From contig NZ_LQNT01000001.1 of NCBI RefSeq assembly GCF_001619585.1, forward strand, positions 310,001-374,000: 64,000 nt of DNA. Reading direction: 5' to 3'. A program made the position numbers and the translations under genes. Origin of the DNA: Bhargavaea cecembensis. GTDB taxonomy: Bacteria; Bacillota; Bacilli; Bacillales_A; Planococcaceae. Under the pieces are notes generated by a model that saw only the letters and a list, made by a program, of their open reading frames with translations, was not told where the DNA came from and made no database searches. Positions 8,050 through 15,931 of this stretch are shown piece after piece; within the stretch, counting starts at the first letter, position 1; each line of letters starts with the position of its first letter.

Positions 8050-8835
8050 TTGCTCGTCGATATTAACTTATTGCCGGAACGGGAGAGGGGGGCCTCCAAG
8101 GCCCTTCTGGTGTCGCTGGCCTTTATTGCGGCGGCGCTCCTGTTCTGGCTGACGCTGTTCATCATGGCGGAACGGAATGCCGACGAAGCGGTCCGTCTTA
8201 ATGCCCAGTCAGAGCAGATCCGTGGCCGTCAGGAGGAGCTTCGCTCCGTCATGACCGGAACCGACACGATGGCCGAACGCCAGCAGCTTGAGGCGACGGT
8301 CGAGTGGGCGGAAAGCTACCGGTATCCGACCGCGCTGCTCCTCCGCCAACTTGTCTCGCTCCTGCCGCTGCGAGGGTTCATCATGGACTTCACCTATACC
8401 GGACCGCATACGGCCGAGCTCGACATCCAGTTCGACCGCTACGAGCAGGCCGCCCATTATCTCGCTAGGCTGAAAGCGACAGAGATCATTGAAACTGCGG
8501 CGATGACAGAAGTGACGGCGGAACCGCTTGAGGAAGAAACGGATGAAGAAGGCAACCCGGACAATCCTGATGAGACACTCGTCCCGCGCTACCGTGCGGT
8601 GTACACGATCGAATTCGTCGATACCCGCGACGACGCGGAAGGAACAGCAGTCGGTGAAGAACCGGTGGAAGGCGAGGAAGAAGCGCCTGCCGAAGGGGAA
8701 GAAACCGATGTCGATGTCGATGTGGAGCAGGACGTCGATCAAAATCAGGACGTCGACGTCAACGTCAACACGGAAACGGATCCGGCTGGGGAACAGCCTG
8801 AAGACGGAACTGCGGAAGGGGGAGATGGACAGTGA
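8050..8835 (+). CDS. pilN: Pilus assembly protein PilN with acidic repeat tail
   Basis: A 261-residue bitopic membrane protein with a TTG start (AGAGGTG site upstream). The N-terminus holds the classical PilN motif INLLPERER (residues 5-13), the peptide known to dock into PilM, followed by one transmembrane segment (about 19-41) and a ferredoxin-like extracytoplasmic domain. The last 80 or so residues are unusual: a run of Glu/Gly, then a Val-Asp alternation (DVDVDVEQDVDQNQDVDVNV), probably a disordered acidic tail on the outer face. It overlaps pilO by 4 bp (GTGA). Confidence 0.85.
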   Translation: MLVDINLLPERERGASKALLVSLAFIAAALLFWLTLFIMAERNADEAVRLNAQSEQIRGRQEELRSVMTGTDTMAERQQLEATVEWAESYRYPTALLLRQLVSLLPLRGFIMDFTYTGPHTAELDIQFDRYEQAAHYLARLKATEIIETAAMTEVTAEPLEEETDEEGNPDNPDETLVPRYRAVYTIEFVDTRDDAEGTAVGEEPVEGEEEAPAEGEETDVDVDVEQDVDQNQDVDVNVNTETDPAGEQPEDGTAEGGDGQ

Positions 8836-9509
8836 ACCGGCTGAATATGGACAAGAAAGAAACCATCCTCCTGTTTGTCTCCATCCTGTTCTTTATTTCG
8901 CTTTTGCTGTATTCGTATTTCATGCTGTTCACCCCGGCCCGTGATGAACGTCTTCAGGCCCAGCAGACGGTACAGACGGAACGCCAGGTGCTCTCGACAC
9001 TCCAGCAGCAGGTCGCCGGTGTTGAGTACACCGAGCCGGCCAGCAGCCAGCCGCTCCAGCAGAAAGTGCCGGTGCTGCCGGTCGAGGAAATCATCCTCCT
9101 GCAGGTCGGTAAGGCCGAAGTCGTCTCCGGTACAGAAATCCAGGGTGTTTCATTCTCGACGGGCGAAATGCTGATCGAAAACCCGCCGGAAGGTGTGGAA
9201 AGCGTCGATGAGCTCCTGACAACGGTCCAGATCACTTCCAAGGATTATGACGGCATCATCACGTTCATCGATGAAGTGGAAAAGCTCGAGCGAATCACCG
9301 TCACCGATGCCATCAGTGTTTCCGGTCCTACCGAGAAGCGGGAGGAAGCGGATGAGGACGAGCCGATCCCGATGGAGCTGACCTTCTCGTCGTTCTACCG
9401 CGACGACCTCGAGTCACTTAAGGAAGAAGTTCCAAAGGCACCGGCGCCTCCGGCATCCATGAAGGAAGATCCGTTTAAGTTTGAAGACAAATCGGAACAG
9501 GGGAACTGA
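8832..9509 (+). CDS. pilO: Pilus assembly protein PilO
   Basis: A 225-residue bitopic protein, partner of PilN in the alignment complex. Residues 8-35 span one transmembrane helix, followed by a coiled-coil stretch (RLQAQQTVQTERQVLSTLQQ) and a ferredoxin-like domain with DYDGIITFIDEVEKLERI, the typical PilO/GspM segment. The C-terminus is charged and Pro-rich. The GTG start overlaps the pilN stop and has a GGAGA site upstream; ATG 8847 is the alternative. PilP and PilQ are absent, as expected in a single-membrane cell. Confidence 0.82.
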   Translation: MNRLNMDKKETILLFVSILFFISLLLYSYFMLFTPARDERLQAQQTVQTERQVLSTLQQQVAGVEYTEPASSQPLQQKVPVLPVEEIILLQVGKAEVVSGTEIQGVSFSTGEMLIENPPEGVESVDELLTTVQITSKDYDGIITFIDEVEKLERITVTDAISVSGPTEKREEADEDEPIPMELTFSSFYRDDLESLKEEVPKAPAPPASMKEDPFKFEDKSEQGN

Positions 9510-9512
9510 CCG

Positions 9513-10268
9513 ATGACATGGCTATGGGCAGTGCTCTTCTTTATATACGGTCTTGTCTTCGGCTCTTTCTTCAACGTCGTCGGACTCCGTGTCCCGGAAA
9601 GGCAGTCGATCGTCCGGCCGCCGTCCAGCTGTCCAAGTTGTAAACGGCGGTTGACGGCGGCCGACCTTGTGCCGTTTTTCTCGTTTGTCTTCCTGAAGGG
9701 GAAATGTCGGGGCTGCGGCTCGAAGATCCATTGGGTGTATCCGGTGATGGAGCTTCTGACCGGGATTGTCTTTGCACTCGCGTATCTCCGGTTCGGTTTT
9801 TCCGGTGAACTGGTTGTGGCGCTGCTGTTCCTGTCGCTTCTCGTCATCATCACCGTCTCGGATATTGCGTATATGCTTATCCCCGACAAGATTCTCCTTG
9901 CGCTTGGTATTCCGATCCTCCTGCTCAGGATCGCCTTCCCCACGGAGCCATGGTGGGACGGGCCTGCCGCGGCGCTGGTTATGCCGGCGCTTCTTCTGCT
10001 GATTGCCATAGTGTCGAAGGGCGGCATGGGCGGGGGCGACATCAAACTGTATGTGGTGATCGGACTCGTGCTCGGGCTGACAAATTCATTTTTATCGCTG
10101 TTCATCGCGTCTCTGGTCGGGGCGGTTGCCGGTTTTATCATCCTGAAGAGGCAGGGCAAGGGAAGGCGCACGCCGGTCCCGTTCGGCCCGTCGATCGCGT
10201 TTGGCGCCACGATTGCCTACCTGTACGGGAGCGAGATTGTCGGCTGGTATCTGAACCTGTTTGTTTAA
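9513..10268 (+). CDS. pilD: Prepilin leader peptidase / N-methyltransferase
   Basis: A 251-residue A24-family aspartic protease that cleaves and methylates prepilins. GSFFNVVGLRVPER and a four-cysteine zinc site (CPSC ... CRGC) mark the methyltransferase part. The catalytic aspartates lie in TVSDIAYMLIPD and GGGDIKL. Eight or so membrane helices are visible. It stands where comC stands in Bacillus, directly before the spoIIB-position gene, and starts 3 bp after pilO. A strong terminator follows, closing the pilus cluster. It could also process competence pseudopilins encoded elsewhere. Confidence 0.93.
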   Translation: MTWLWAVLFFIYGLVFGSFFNVVGLRVPERQSIVRPPSSCPSCKRRLTAADLVPFFSFVFLKGKCRGCGSKIHWVYPVMELLTGIVFALAYLRFGFSGELVVALLFLSLLVIITVSDIAYMLIPDKILLALGIPILLLRIAFPTEPWWDGPAAALVMPALLLLIAIVSKGGMGGGDIKLYVVIGLVLGLTNSFLSLFIASLVGAVAGFIILKRQGKGRRTPVPFGPSIAFGATIAYLYGSEIVGWYLNLFV

Positions 10269-10280
10269 CCCGATAAATTT

Positions 10281-10315
10281 AAAGGACAAGACGACAGCCG
10301 TCTTGTCCTTTTTTA
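10281..10315 (+). terminator. Rho-independent terminator closing the pilus cluster
   Basis: An 11-bp perfect stem AAGGACAAGAC / GTCTTGTCCTT with a 7-base loop is followed by a run of T. It lies 13 bp after the peptidase stop. Confidence 0.93.
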
Positions 10316-10355
10316 TCGTCAGGCTGGTATCGTTCTTCTTAAAAGGGGTGGTGTC

Positions 10356-11018
10356 ATGCGGTTACGGAAAAAGTATTCGCGAGGGGCGATCGCGATGGCC
10401 ATGCTGCACGGCTTTCTGATGGGGATCGGCGGCGTGCTGCTGTTCGGGTTTATCGTCATGTCGGAAGACGGAGAGTCGGGCGGCGCCGAGGCGACGAAGT
10501 CCGGGGAAACGGTGCCTGCGGATGCGCAACCGGCGAAGGAAGAAGCGAAAAAAGGGGAAGGCGAAGAGGCGACGGGCAACAGGAAGACGATGTTCTTCGC
10601 CATTCAGCACGGCATGTTCTCAAGCTACGATGCGGCATCCGGCTTCCTTTCGTCTCAGGCCCAGTTGGACAAGGCAGCAATCGTCCGTGTGGCGGACAAG
10701 TTCTATCTCTGGTCGGCCATTCATCTGACCGATTCGGAGGCGAGAGCCTCGGTTGTGAAGGATACCTTCGTCAAGCCATTCACCGTTGACGCCGCAGCAT
10801 GCCCTGCCGAAACCAGCGGAAAACTCCCGGTTCTCCTTGCCGGCCAGGACGCTGCAAAATTCAAATTTGACGATAAGACAAAAGATGATGCCCTGCCGGA
10901 AGGATGGAAAAAGAATGTCAGCGCCGTGCAAGGGATCACAGAAGATCCTGCCATCATGAGGCTGCATCTGGTCAGCCAATATGCCGAAGCAGCCGAGTGC
11001 CTCAAAATCGAGTTTTGA
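10356..11018 (+). CDS. SpoIIB-position membrane protein (SPOR-like)
   Basis: A 220-residue protein with a short basic cytoplasmic start, one transmembrane helix (about residues 14-36), a Glu/Ala/Lys linker, and a C-terminal domain from residue 75 on (MFFAIQHGMFSSYDAASGFL...), which looks like a SPOR-type peptidoglycan-binding fold. It occupies the place of spoIIB between the comC-type peptidase and maf. SpoIIB in Bacillus localises to the sporulation septum and helps engulfment. Sequence resemblance is weak here, so the assignment rests mainly on synteny and architecture. The start has an AAAGGGG site upstream. The stop codon lies inside the terminator stem. Confidence 0.7.
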   Translation: MRLRKKYSRGAIAMAMLHGFLMGIGGVLLFGFIVMSEDGESGGAEATKSGETVPADAQPAKEEAKKGEGEEATGNRKTMFFAIQHGMFSSYDAASGFLSSQAQLDKAAIVRVADKFYLWSAIHLTDSEARASVVKDTFVKPFTVDAAACPAETSGKLPVLLAGQDAAKFKFDDKTKDDALPEGWKKNVSAVQGITEDPAIMRLHLVSQYAEAAECLKIEF

Positions 11019-11027
11019 GGCATTTTT
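10998..11027 (+). terminator. Terminator overlapping the stop codon of the SpoIIB-position gene
   Basis: A perfect 10-bp stem TGCCTCAAAA / TTTTGAGGCA, loop TCGAG, then TTTTT. The stop TGA (11016-11018) is part of the right arm. Confidence 0.88.
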
Positions 11028-11111
11028 CATGTCCGAAATTGTAAAGTGCAGATTTCTCTAATCCCCCCGGCTCGGCTATGATGGGAACAAACCGTTTAGG
11101 GGGAATGGCAC

Positions 11112-11717
11112 ATGGAATTCAAGACGAACCGGCAGGTGATCCTCGCATCGGGATCACCAAGGAGAAGTGAGCTTATGGGGGTGGCGGGGATCCCGTTTAT
11201 CGTCCGGAAGCCACAGGTGGAAGAGCCGCCGATCCGGCAGGGGGAGGAACCGTCACGCTACGCGGAACGGCTTGCGAGGCTGAAGGCGTGGGATGTAGCA
11301 GAACATGAACCGGGATCGGTCGTGATCGGGTCGGACACGGTCGTGCATCAGGGGGGACAAGTGTACGGCAAACCGTCCGACAGGGAAGAGGCGAAGGCGT
11401 TTCTCGAGTCGCTCTGCGGATCTGTCCATTCCGTTTCGACAGGGGTCTGCGTGACGGATGGTGAACAGGAGCGGAAGTTTTCGGTTACGACGTATGTCGA
11501 GTTCAGAAATGTCCCGGGCTGGGTTGTTGACCGGTACGTCGACTCCGGCGACCCGATGGACAAGGCCGGCGCCTACGGAATCCAGTCCGGCGGCGCGCTG
11601 TTTGTGAAGGAAATCAGGGGAGATTATCACGCGGTCGTCGGACTTCCGGTCGCTGACGTATTCGAGGTGTTGAATGAGATGGGTGTGATCATCGGCGGAG
11701 AGGGGGACGGGCTTTGA
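11112..11717 (+). CDS. maf: Maf nucleotide pyrophosphatase
   Basis: A 201-residue cytoplasmic nucleoside-triphosphate pyrophosphatase of the Maf family, acting on non-canonical or UTP/dTTP-type nucleotides and linked to septum control in Bacillus. The N-terminal ASGSPRRSELM loop, the central VVIGSDTVV (catalytic Asp) and DKAGAYGIQ are all present. ATG 11112 follows AGGGGGAA; a possible -10 TATGAT lies at 11077-11082. The radC start overlaps its stop by four bases. Confidence 0.95.
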   Translation: MEFKTNRQVILASGSPRRSELMGVAGIPFIVRKPQVEEPPIRQGEEPSRYAERLARLKAWDVAEHEPGSVVIGSDTVVHQGGQVYGKPSDREEAKAFLESLCGSVHSVSTGVCVTDGEQERKFSVTTYVEFRNVPGWVVDRYVDSGDPMDKAGAYGIQSGGALFVKEIRGDYHAVVGLPVADVFEVLNEMGVIIGGEGDGL

Positions 11718-12409
11718 CGACGGATCTGTATGTGCCGAAGATCAGCGAGCTCCACATTGCCGACCGGCCGAGGGAGCGGCTCATCCATCAGGGGGCAGAG
11801 AGCCTGTCCAACCAGGAGCTGATCGCGATTCTGCTCCGGAGCGGGACCAGACAGGAATCGGTCCTTCAGCTTTCCAACCGAGTGCTGGCCTTTTTCGACC
11901 GGATCCAGGACATGCAGCACGCGACACTCGAAGAAATGACATCAGTGAAGGGCATCGGCGAAGCAAAGGCGGTGCAGCTGCTGGCGGCCGTCGAACTCGG
12001 CAAGCGCCTTACCCGCAAGCAGTCGACAGAGCGTTATGTCATCCGTTCCCCGGAAGATGCCGCCGCCTATCTGATGCCGGACATGTCGAATCTCAATCAG
12101 GAACACTTTGTCGTGTTGTTCCTGAACGTGAAAAACGAGGTGCTCCACAGCCGGACTATATTTATAGGAAGCCTGAACTCCTCGATCGTCCATCCGAGGG
12201 AGGTGTTCCGGGAAGCAGTCAAACGCTCCGCGGCTTCCATCATCTGCGCCCACAATCACCCGAGCGGCAACCCGGCCCCGAGCCCGGAAGATATCGAAGT
12301 CACCAAACGCCTCGCCGAAGCCGGCAAAATCGTCGGCATCGACCTCCTCGACCACATCATCATCGGCGACCACAAATTCCTCAGTCTTAAAGAAGGAGAC
12401 TTTATCTAA
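11714..12409 (+). CDS. radC: RadC / JAB-domain protein
   Basis: A 231-residue protein of the UPF0758 family. A helix-hairpin-helix region (SVKGIGEAKAVQLLAAVELGKR) precedes an MPN/JAB metalloprotease-like domain with the metal site HNHPSGNPAPSPED. Its cellular role is unsettled despite the name. The TTG start sits in the maf stop (TTGA), giving tight coupling. About 350 bp of non-coding sequence with a palindromic repeat separates it from mreB. Confidence 0.93.
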   Translation: MTTDLYVPKISELHIADRPRERLIHQGAESLSNQELIAILLRSGTRQESVLQLSNRVLAFFDRIQDMQHATLEEMTSVKGIGEAKAVQLLAAVELGKRLTRKQSTERYVIRSPEDAAAYLMPDMSNLNQEHFVVLFLNVKNEVLHSRTIFIGSLNSSIVHPREVFREAVKRSAASIICAHNHPSGNPAPSPEDIEVTKRLAEAGKIVGIDLLDHIIIGDHKFLSLKEGDFI

Positions 12410-12440
12410 TGTAAGGTCGGAGCTGCCTAACCTTGGATAT

Positions 12441-12599
12441 GTAGATTGAAGCAAAAAGGCCCGAGACACCTGCGGGAAAAGCGTTAGCCGAAGACCCCGC
12501 AGAGCGCAGCCCGCGGACTAGCGGACGCCGTCACGAAGAACGGCGTCTGTGGCCAAAAGCGTAAGCGTTGGCCAACAAGGGCCTGTAGCGCAAATCTAC
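12441..12599 (+). repeat. Palindromic dispersed repeat, copy 1
   Basis: An element of about 160 bp bounded by the inverted ends GTAGATT and AATCTAC, with GGCCC/GGGCC just inside and two internal hairpins (GACGCCGT/ACGGCGTC and TGGCCAA/TTGGCCA). The segment CCTGCGGGAAAAGCGTTAGC and the bases after it recur almost identically on the minus strand at about 43866-43908. It does not code for protein. Confidence 0.85.
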
Positions 12600-12668
12600 C
12601 CACACTTTACAAACTAAAGCAAGAATATACTTACTTTAATCTATTACACGCTATAGCTTCATATAAGA

Positions 12669-12698
12669 TTGTCACTTTCTCTCTGAATCCGTTATAAT
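12669..12698 (+). promoter_or_regulatory. Sigma-A-type promoter of mreB
   Basis: -35 TTGTCA (12669-12674), an 18-bp spacer and -10 TATAAT (12693-12698), 59 bp before the mreB start. It probably drives mreBCD-minCD as a unit. Confidence 0.8.
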
Positions 12699-12757
12699 GA
12701 TGTGTATGATTTCAAACCGGCAACAGTAACGGCCGCGCAGAAAGGGAGATTAATAGC

Positions 12758-13774
12758 GTGTTTGGACTCGGATCAAAAGATGTCGGGATTGACCTCGGCA
12801 CAGCAAATACATTGGTATTTATCAAGAACAAGGGGATTGTTCTCCGCGAACCGTCCGTCGTCGCGAAGAACGTCAAGACCGGGGAGATTGTTGCGGTCGG
12901 GAATGATGCAAAGAATATGATCGGCCGGACACCGGGTTCGATCATTGCGACACGTCCGATGAAAGATGGTGTCATCGCGGACTTCGACACCACGACAGCG
13001 ATGATTCAGTATTACCTGCGCGAAGCACAGAAAGCATCCGGCGGTACATGGAAAAAGCCGAATGTCATGATCTGCGTGCCATACGGCATCACATCGGTTG
13101 AACAGCGTGCCGTGATTGACGCATCCCGCCAGGCCGGCGCAAAAGACGCCTTCACCATTGAAGAGCCGTTTGCGGCTGCGATCGGCGCGAATCTGCCTGT
13201 ATGGGAACCAACCGGCAGCATGGTCGTCGATATTGGTGGCGGGACGACGGAAGTGGCCGTCATCTCGCTCGGAGGCATCGTTACGAGCGAATCCATCCGT
13301 GTCGGCGGCGACGCAATGGACCAGGCAATCATTTCGTATATCCGCAAAACCTATAACCTGACCATCGGTGACCGCACGGCCGAACAGATCAAGATCGAGA
13401 TCGGCTCCGCCAGCGTTACAGATAAGCCGGAGAAAATGGAGATCCGCGGACGCGACCTGCTTACAGGTCTTCCGAAAACGATCGAGATCTCTTCCGAGGA
13501 AATCGCGGAAGCGCTCAAGGAATCCATCACGGCAATCATCGACGGCGTGAAAAAGACTCTCGAGCATACTCCGCCTGAACTGTCCGCGGACGTCATGGAG
13601 CGCGGCATCGTGCTTACGGGCGGCGGCGCGCTGCTCAGCAATCTAGACAAGGTGATCGCGGAAGAGACGAACATGCCGGTATCCATCGCGGAAGATCCGC
13701 TTGACTGTGTGGCAATCGGCACCGGCAAGGCGCTCGACAATTTTGATGTCATCAAGAAACAGCAAGCCAGATAA
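12758..13774 (+). CDS. mreB: Rod-shape protein MreB
   Basis: A 338-residue bacterial actin that organises lateral wall synthesis under the membrane. Phosphate 1 loop [10 protein letters not shown], phosphate 2 [13 protein letters not shown] and the adenosine motif [11 protein letters not shown] are intact. Length is normal. The start is GTG 12758 behind AAAGGGAG. It heads the mreB-mreC-mreD-minC-minD unit with 18 bp to mreC. Confidence 0.97.
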   Translation: MFGLGSKDVGIDLGTANTLVFIKNKGIVLREPSVVAKNVKTGEIVAVGNDAKNMIGRTPGSIIATRPMKDGVIADFDTTTAMIQYYLREAQKASGGTWKKPNVMICVPYGITSVEQRAVIDASRQAGAKDAFTIEEPFAAAIGANLPVWEPTGSMVVDIGGGTTEVAVISLGGIVTSESIRVGGDAMDQAIISYIRKTYNLTIGDRTAEQIKIEIGSASVTDKPEKMEIRGRDLLTGLPKTIEISSEEIAEALKESITAIIDGVKKTLEHTPPELSADVMERGIVLTGGGALLSNLDKVIAEETNMPVSIAEDPLDCVAIGTGKALDNFDVIKKQQAR

Positions 13775-13792
13775 TACGGGAGTGATGGCAGC

Positions 13793-14710
13793 ATGCCGCA
13801 GTTTTTCTCTAACAAACGGCTGATCCTCCTCCTCGTCGGTGTCATCGTGCTGGTCGCCCTGATCTTCTTCTCTCTCAGGGACCGCGATCACGCGAACGTG
13901 CCCGAACAGATCGTAAAAGATGTCGTCGGCTTCGGGCAGCAGCTGTTCTCGAAGCCGGCACACTACATAACGGACCTGGTCGATGATGTGGATTCACTCC
14001 TGAACACCTATGAGGAGAACCAGCGCCTGCGCTCACGGCTCGTCGAGTACGCAGCCGTCCAGGCAGAACTCAGTGATGTCCGGAAAGAGAATGAGCGGCT
14101 GAAGGACATCGTCGGCAAAGAGGATGACCTCAGGGACTTTGAACCGATCCATGCATCGGTCCTTGCAAGGAACCCCGATCAATGGGAAGAGAAGGTGGTC
14201 ATTGACCGAGGCGAATCCCACGGCGTCAAGAAGAATATGGCGGTCATGACCGCAGACGGCCTGATCGGGAAAGTCATTCTCACGACGCCGTTCACGTCAA
14301 CCGTCCAGCTTCTTGCGACTCAGGATCCGGATTTCCGGGTATCCGCACTTGTCACGGGCGAAACGGAAGCGTTCGGCCTCATTGAGGGATTCGACACCGA
14401 GCGGCGTGAGCTGATTCTCAAGCGGATCGATTCTGCTTTCGAGATCAAGGAAGGCCAGAAGGTCATTTCTTCCGGACTCGGCGGCATCTTCCCGAAAGGG
14501 CTCCTGATCGGGGAAATCACCGAGGTGACGACGGACGACTTCGGACTGACGAAGCAGGCACATATTAAACCTGCTGCCGACTTCTCGATGCTGGAGCATG
14601 TCATCGTCGCCAAGCGGTCATCGACTGCGGTCGACGGTTCGGATGCCGGCAACACGGATGAGGCAATGGATAAAACGGCGGATGGCGGGAAAGACGGGGA
14701 CGGCTCATGA
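13793..14710 (+). CDS. mreC: Rod-shape protein MreC
   Basis: A 305-residue bitopic protein. A transmembrane helix (residues 9-27) is followed by a coiled coil (about 65-105, LLNTYEENQRLRSRL ... VRKENERLKDIV) and the paired beta-barrel domains that contact MreB-associated enzymes outside the membrane. The C-terminal 25 residues are Asp/Gly-rich. It overlaps mreD by four bases (ATGA). Confidence 0.95.
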   Translation: MPQFFSNKRLILLLVGVIVLVALIFFSLRDRDHANVPEQIVKDVVGFGQQLFSKPAHYITDLVDDVDSLLNTYEENQRLRSRLVEYAAVQAELSDVRKENERLKDIVGKEDDLRDFEPIHASVLARNPDQWEEKVVIDRGESHGVKKNMAVMTADGLIGKVILTTPFTSTVQLLATQDPDFRVSALVTGETEAFGLIEGFDTERRELILKRIDSAFEIKEGQKVISSGLGGIFPKGLLIGEITEVTTDDFGLTKQAHIKPAADFSMLEHVIVAKRSSTAVDGSDAGNTDEAMDKTADGGKDGDGS

Positions 14711-15231
14711 TCCGGCTCCTCATTCCATTTGTCGCCGTCGTTTTATTCTATGTGGAGCCGGTGTTCGGCCTGTTTTCGCCGATCGAGGTCGGCGATAAAC
14801 TCCGCTTCCTCATCCCGCGGTTTCTGATCATGTTCCTGATCTTTGTCGGAGTCTACTACAGCCGGCAGCGTGCCCTCGTGTACGCAATCATTTTCGGACT
14901 CTTGTACGATTTATTTCACATTGATATTATTGGACTATACGCCTTCCTGTACCCGGCCGTCTGCCTGCTGGCCATCTGGGCCGTGAAGCATATCCACAAA
15001 CACATCGCCGTCGTTACGCTCATTACGCTGCTTCTTGTGGCGGTGCTTGAGACGGCGCTGTACGGATTCTTCACGCTGATCGGGTTCATCGGGATGCCAT
15101 TCGGTGAATTCGTCACGACCCGCCTTTTGCCGACGATGATCGCCAACTCGGTGTTCCTTGTCCTGTTGGGCTGGGTGTTCAAATCGCTTGCCAACCGGCG
15201 GAGCATCCAGAAGAGGGAAGGAATGTTGTAA
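14707..15231 (+). CDS. mreD: Rod-shape protein MreD
   Basis: A 174-residue integral membrane protein with about five hydrophobic segments and the FGLLYDLFHIDIIGLYAFLYP segment characteristic of MreD. It works with MreC in the elongasome. The start overlaps the mreC stop. Confidence 0.93.
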   Translation: MIRLLIPFVAVVLFYVEPVFGLFSPIEVGDKLRFLIPRFLIMFLIFVGVYYSRQRALVYAIIFGLLYDLFHIDIIGLYAFLYPAVCLLAIWAVKHIHKHIAVVTLITLLLVAVLETALYGFFTLIGFIGMPFGEFVTTRLLPTMIANSVFLVLLGWVFKSLANRRSIQKREGML

Positions 15232-15249
15232 GCATGGAGGAGAATTGGG

Positions 15250-15930
15250 GTGACGCAAGTGACTAGAAAACAGCTTGTCATGATCAAAGGAACGAAGTCG
15301 GGCCTCGTGTTGCGCCTTGACGACCAATGCGCCTATTCCGAACTGGTGTCGGAACTGGAGCAGAAAGTCCGGGAGGAGGCACTTGAGGGGACGACGGAGA
15401 TCCAGCTCCACCTCGGTAACCGGTACTGCACCGATGAGCAGGTCAAGGAGCTCATCAACTGTGTACAAGAATCTCCCCATCTCCGAGTTTCGAAAGTGCA
15501 GAGTGACGTCATCCGTGTGGAAGAGTGCAACCGCCTCATCAAGGAAAGCCAGTCCGAGACGTTTGTCGGAATCGTGCGCTCCGGGCAGGTCGTACAGGCG
15601 GAGGGCGACCTCGTCATCATCGGTGACGTCAACCCGAACGGGAAGGCCATCGCGAACGGGAACATCTTTGTCCTCGGCCGGCTGAAGGGCATCGCCCACG
15701 CCGGAGCCGGAGGCAATCGGGACGCGGTCATCGCAGCTTCCTGGCTGGAAGCGACGCATCTGATGATCGCCGATAAAGTCGAGACGATGACGGACGAACT
15801 GACGGTTCTGTCCGAACGTCCGGAAATGGAGTGTGCCTACATCCACCGGAGCGGCTTCATCGCCATCGACCGACTTCAGGAGCTCCGCATCCTGAGGCCG
15901 TACCTATCTACATTCAAGGGAGGAAGCTAA
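15250..15930 (+). CDS. minC: Septum-site inhibitor MinC
   Basis: A 226-residue inhibitor of FtsZ assembly. The N-terminal domain (about 1-105) is followed by the right-handed beta-helix C-domain with GDLVIIGDVNPNGKAIANGN and NIFVLGRLKGIAHAG, the MinD-binding face. The start is GTG 15250 after GGAGGAGAA. It is followed by minD after one base, so the two are made together. Confidence 0.95.
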   Translation: MTQVTRKQLVMIKGTKSGLVLRLDDQCAYSELVSELEQKVREEALEGTTEIQLHLGNRYCTDEQVKELINCVQESPHLRVSKVQSDVIRVEECNRLIKESQSETFVGIVRSGQVVQAEGDLVIIGDVNPNGKAIANGNIFVLGRLKGIAHAGAGGNRDAVIAASWLEATHLMIADKVETMTDELTVLSERPEMECAYIHRSGFIAIDRLQELRILRPYLSTFKGGS

Positions 15931-15931
15931 T

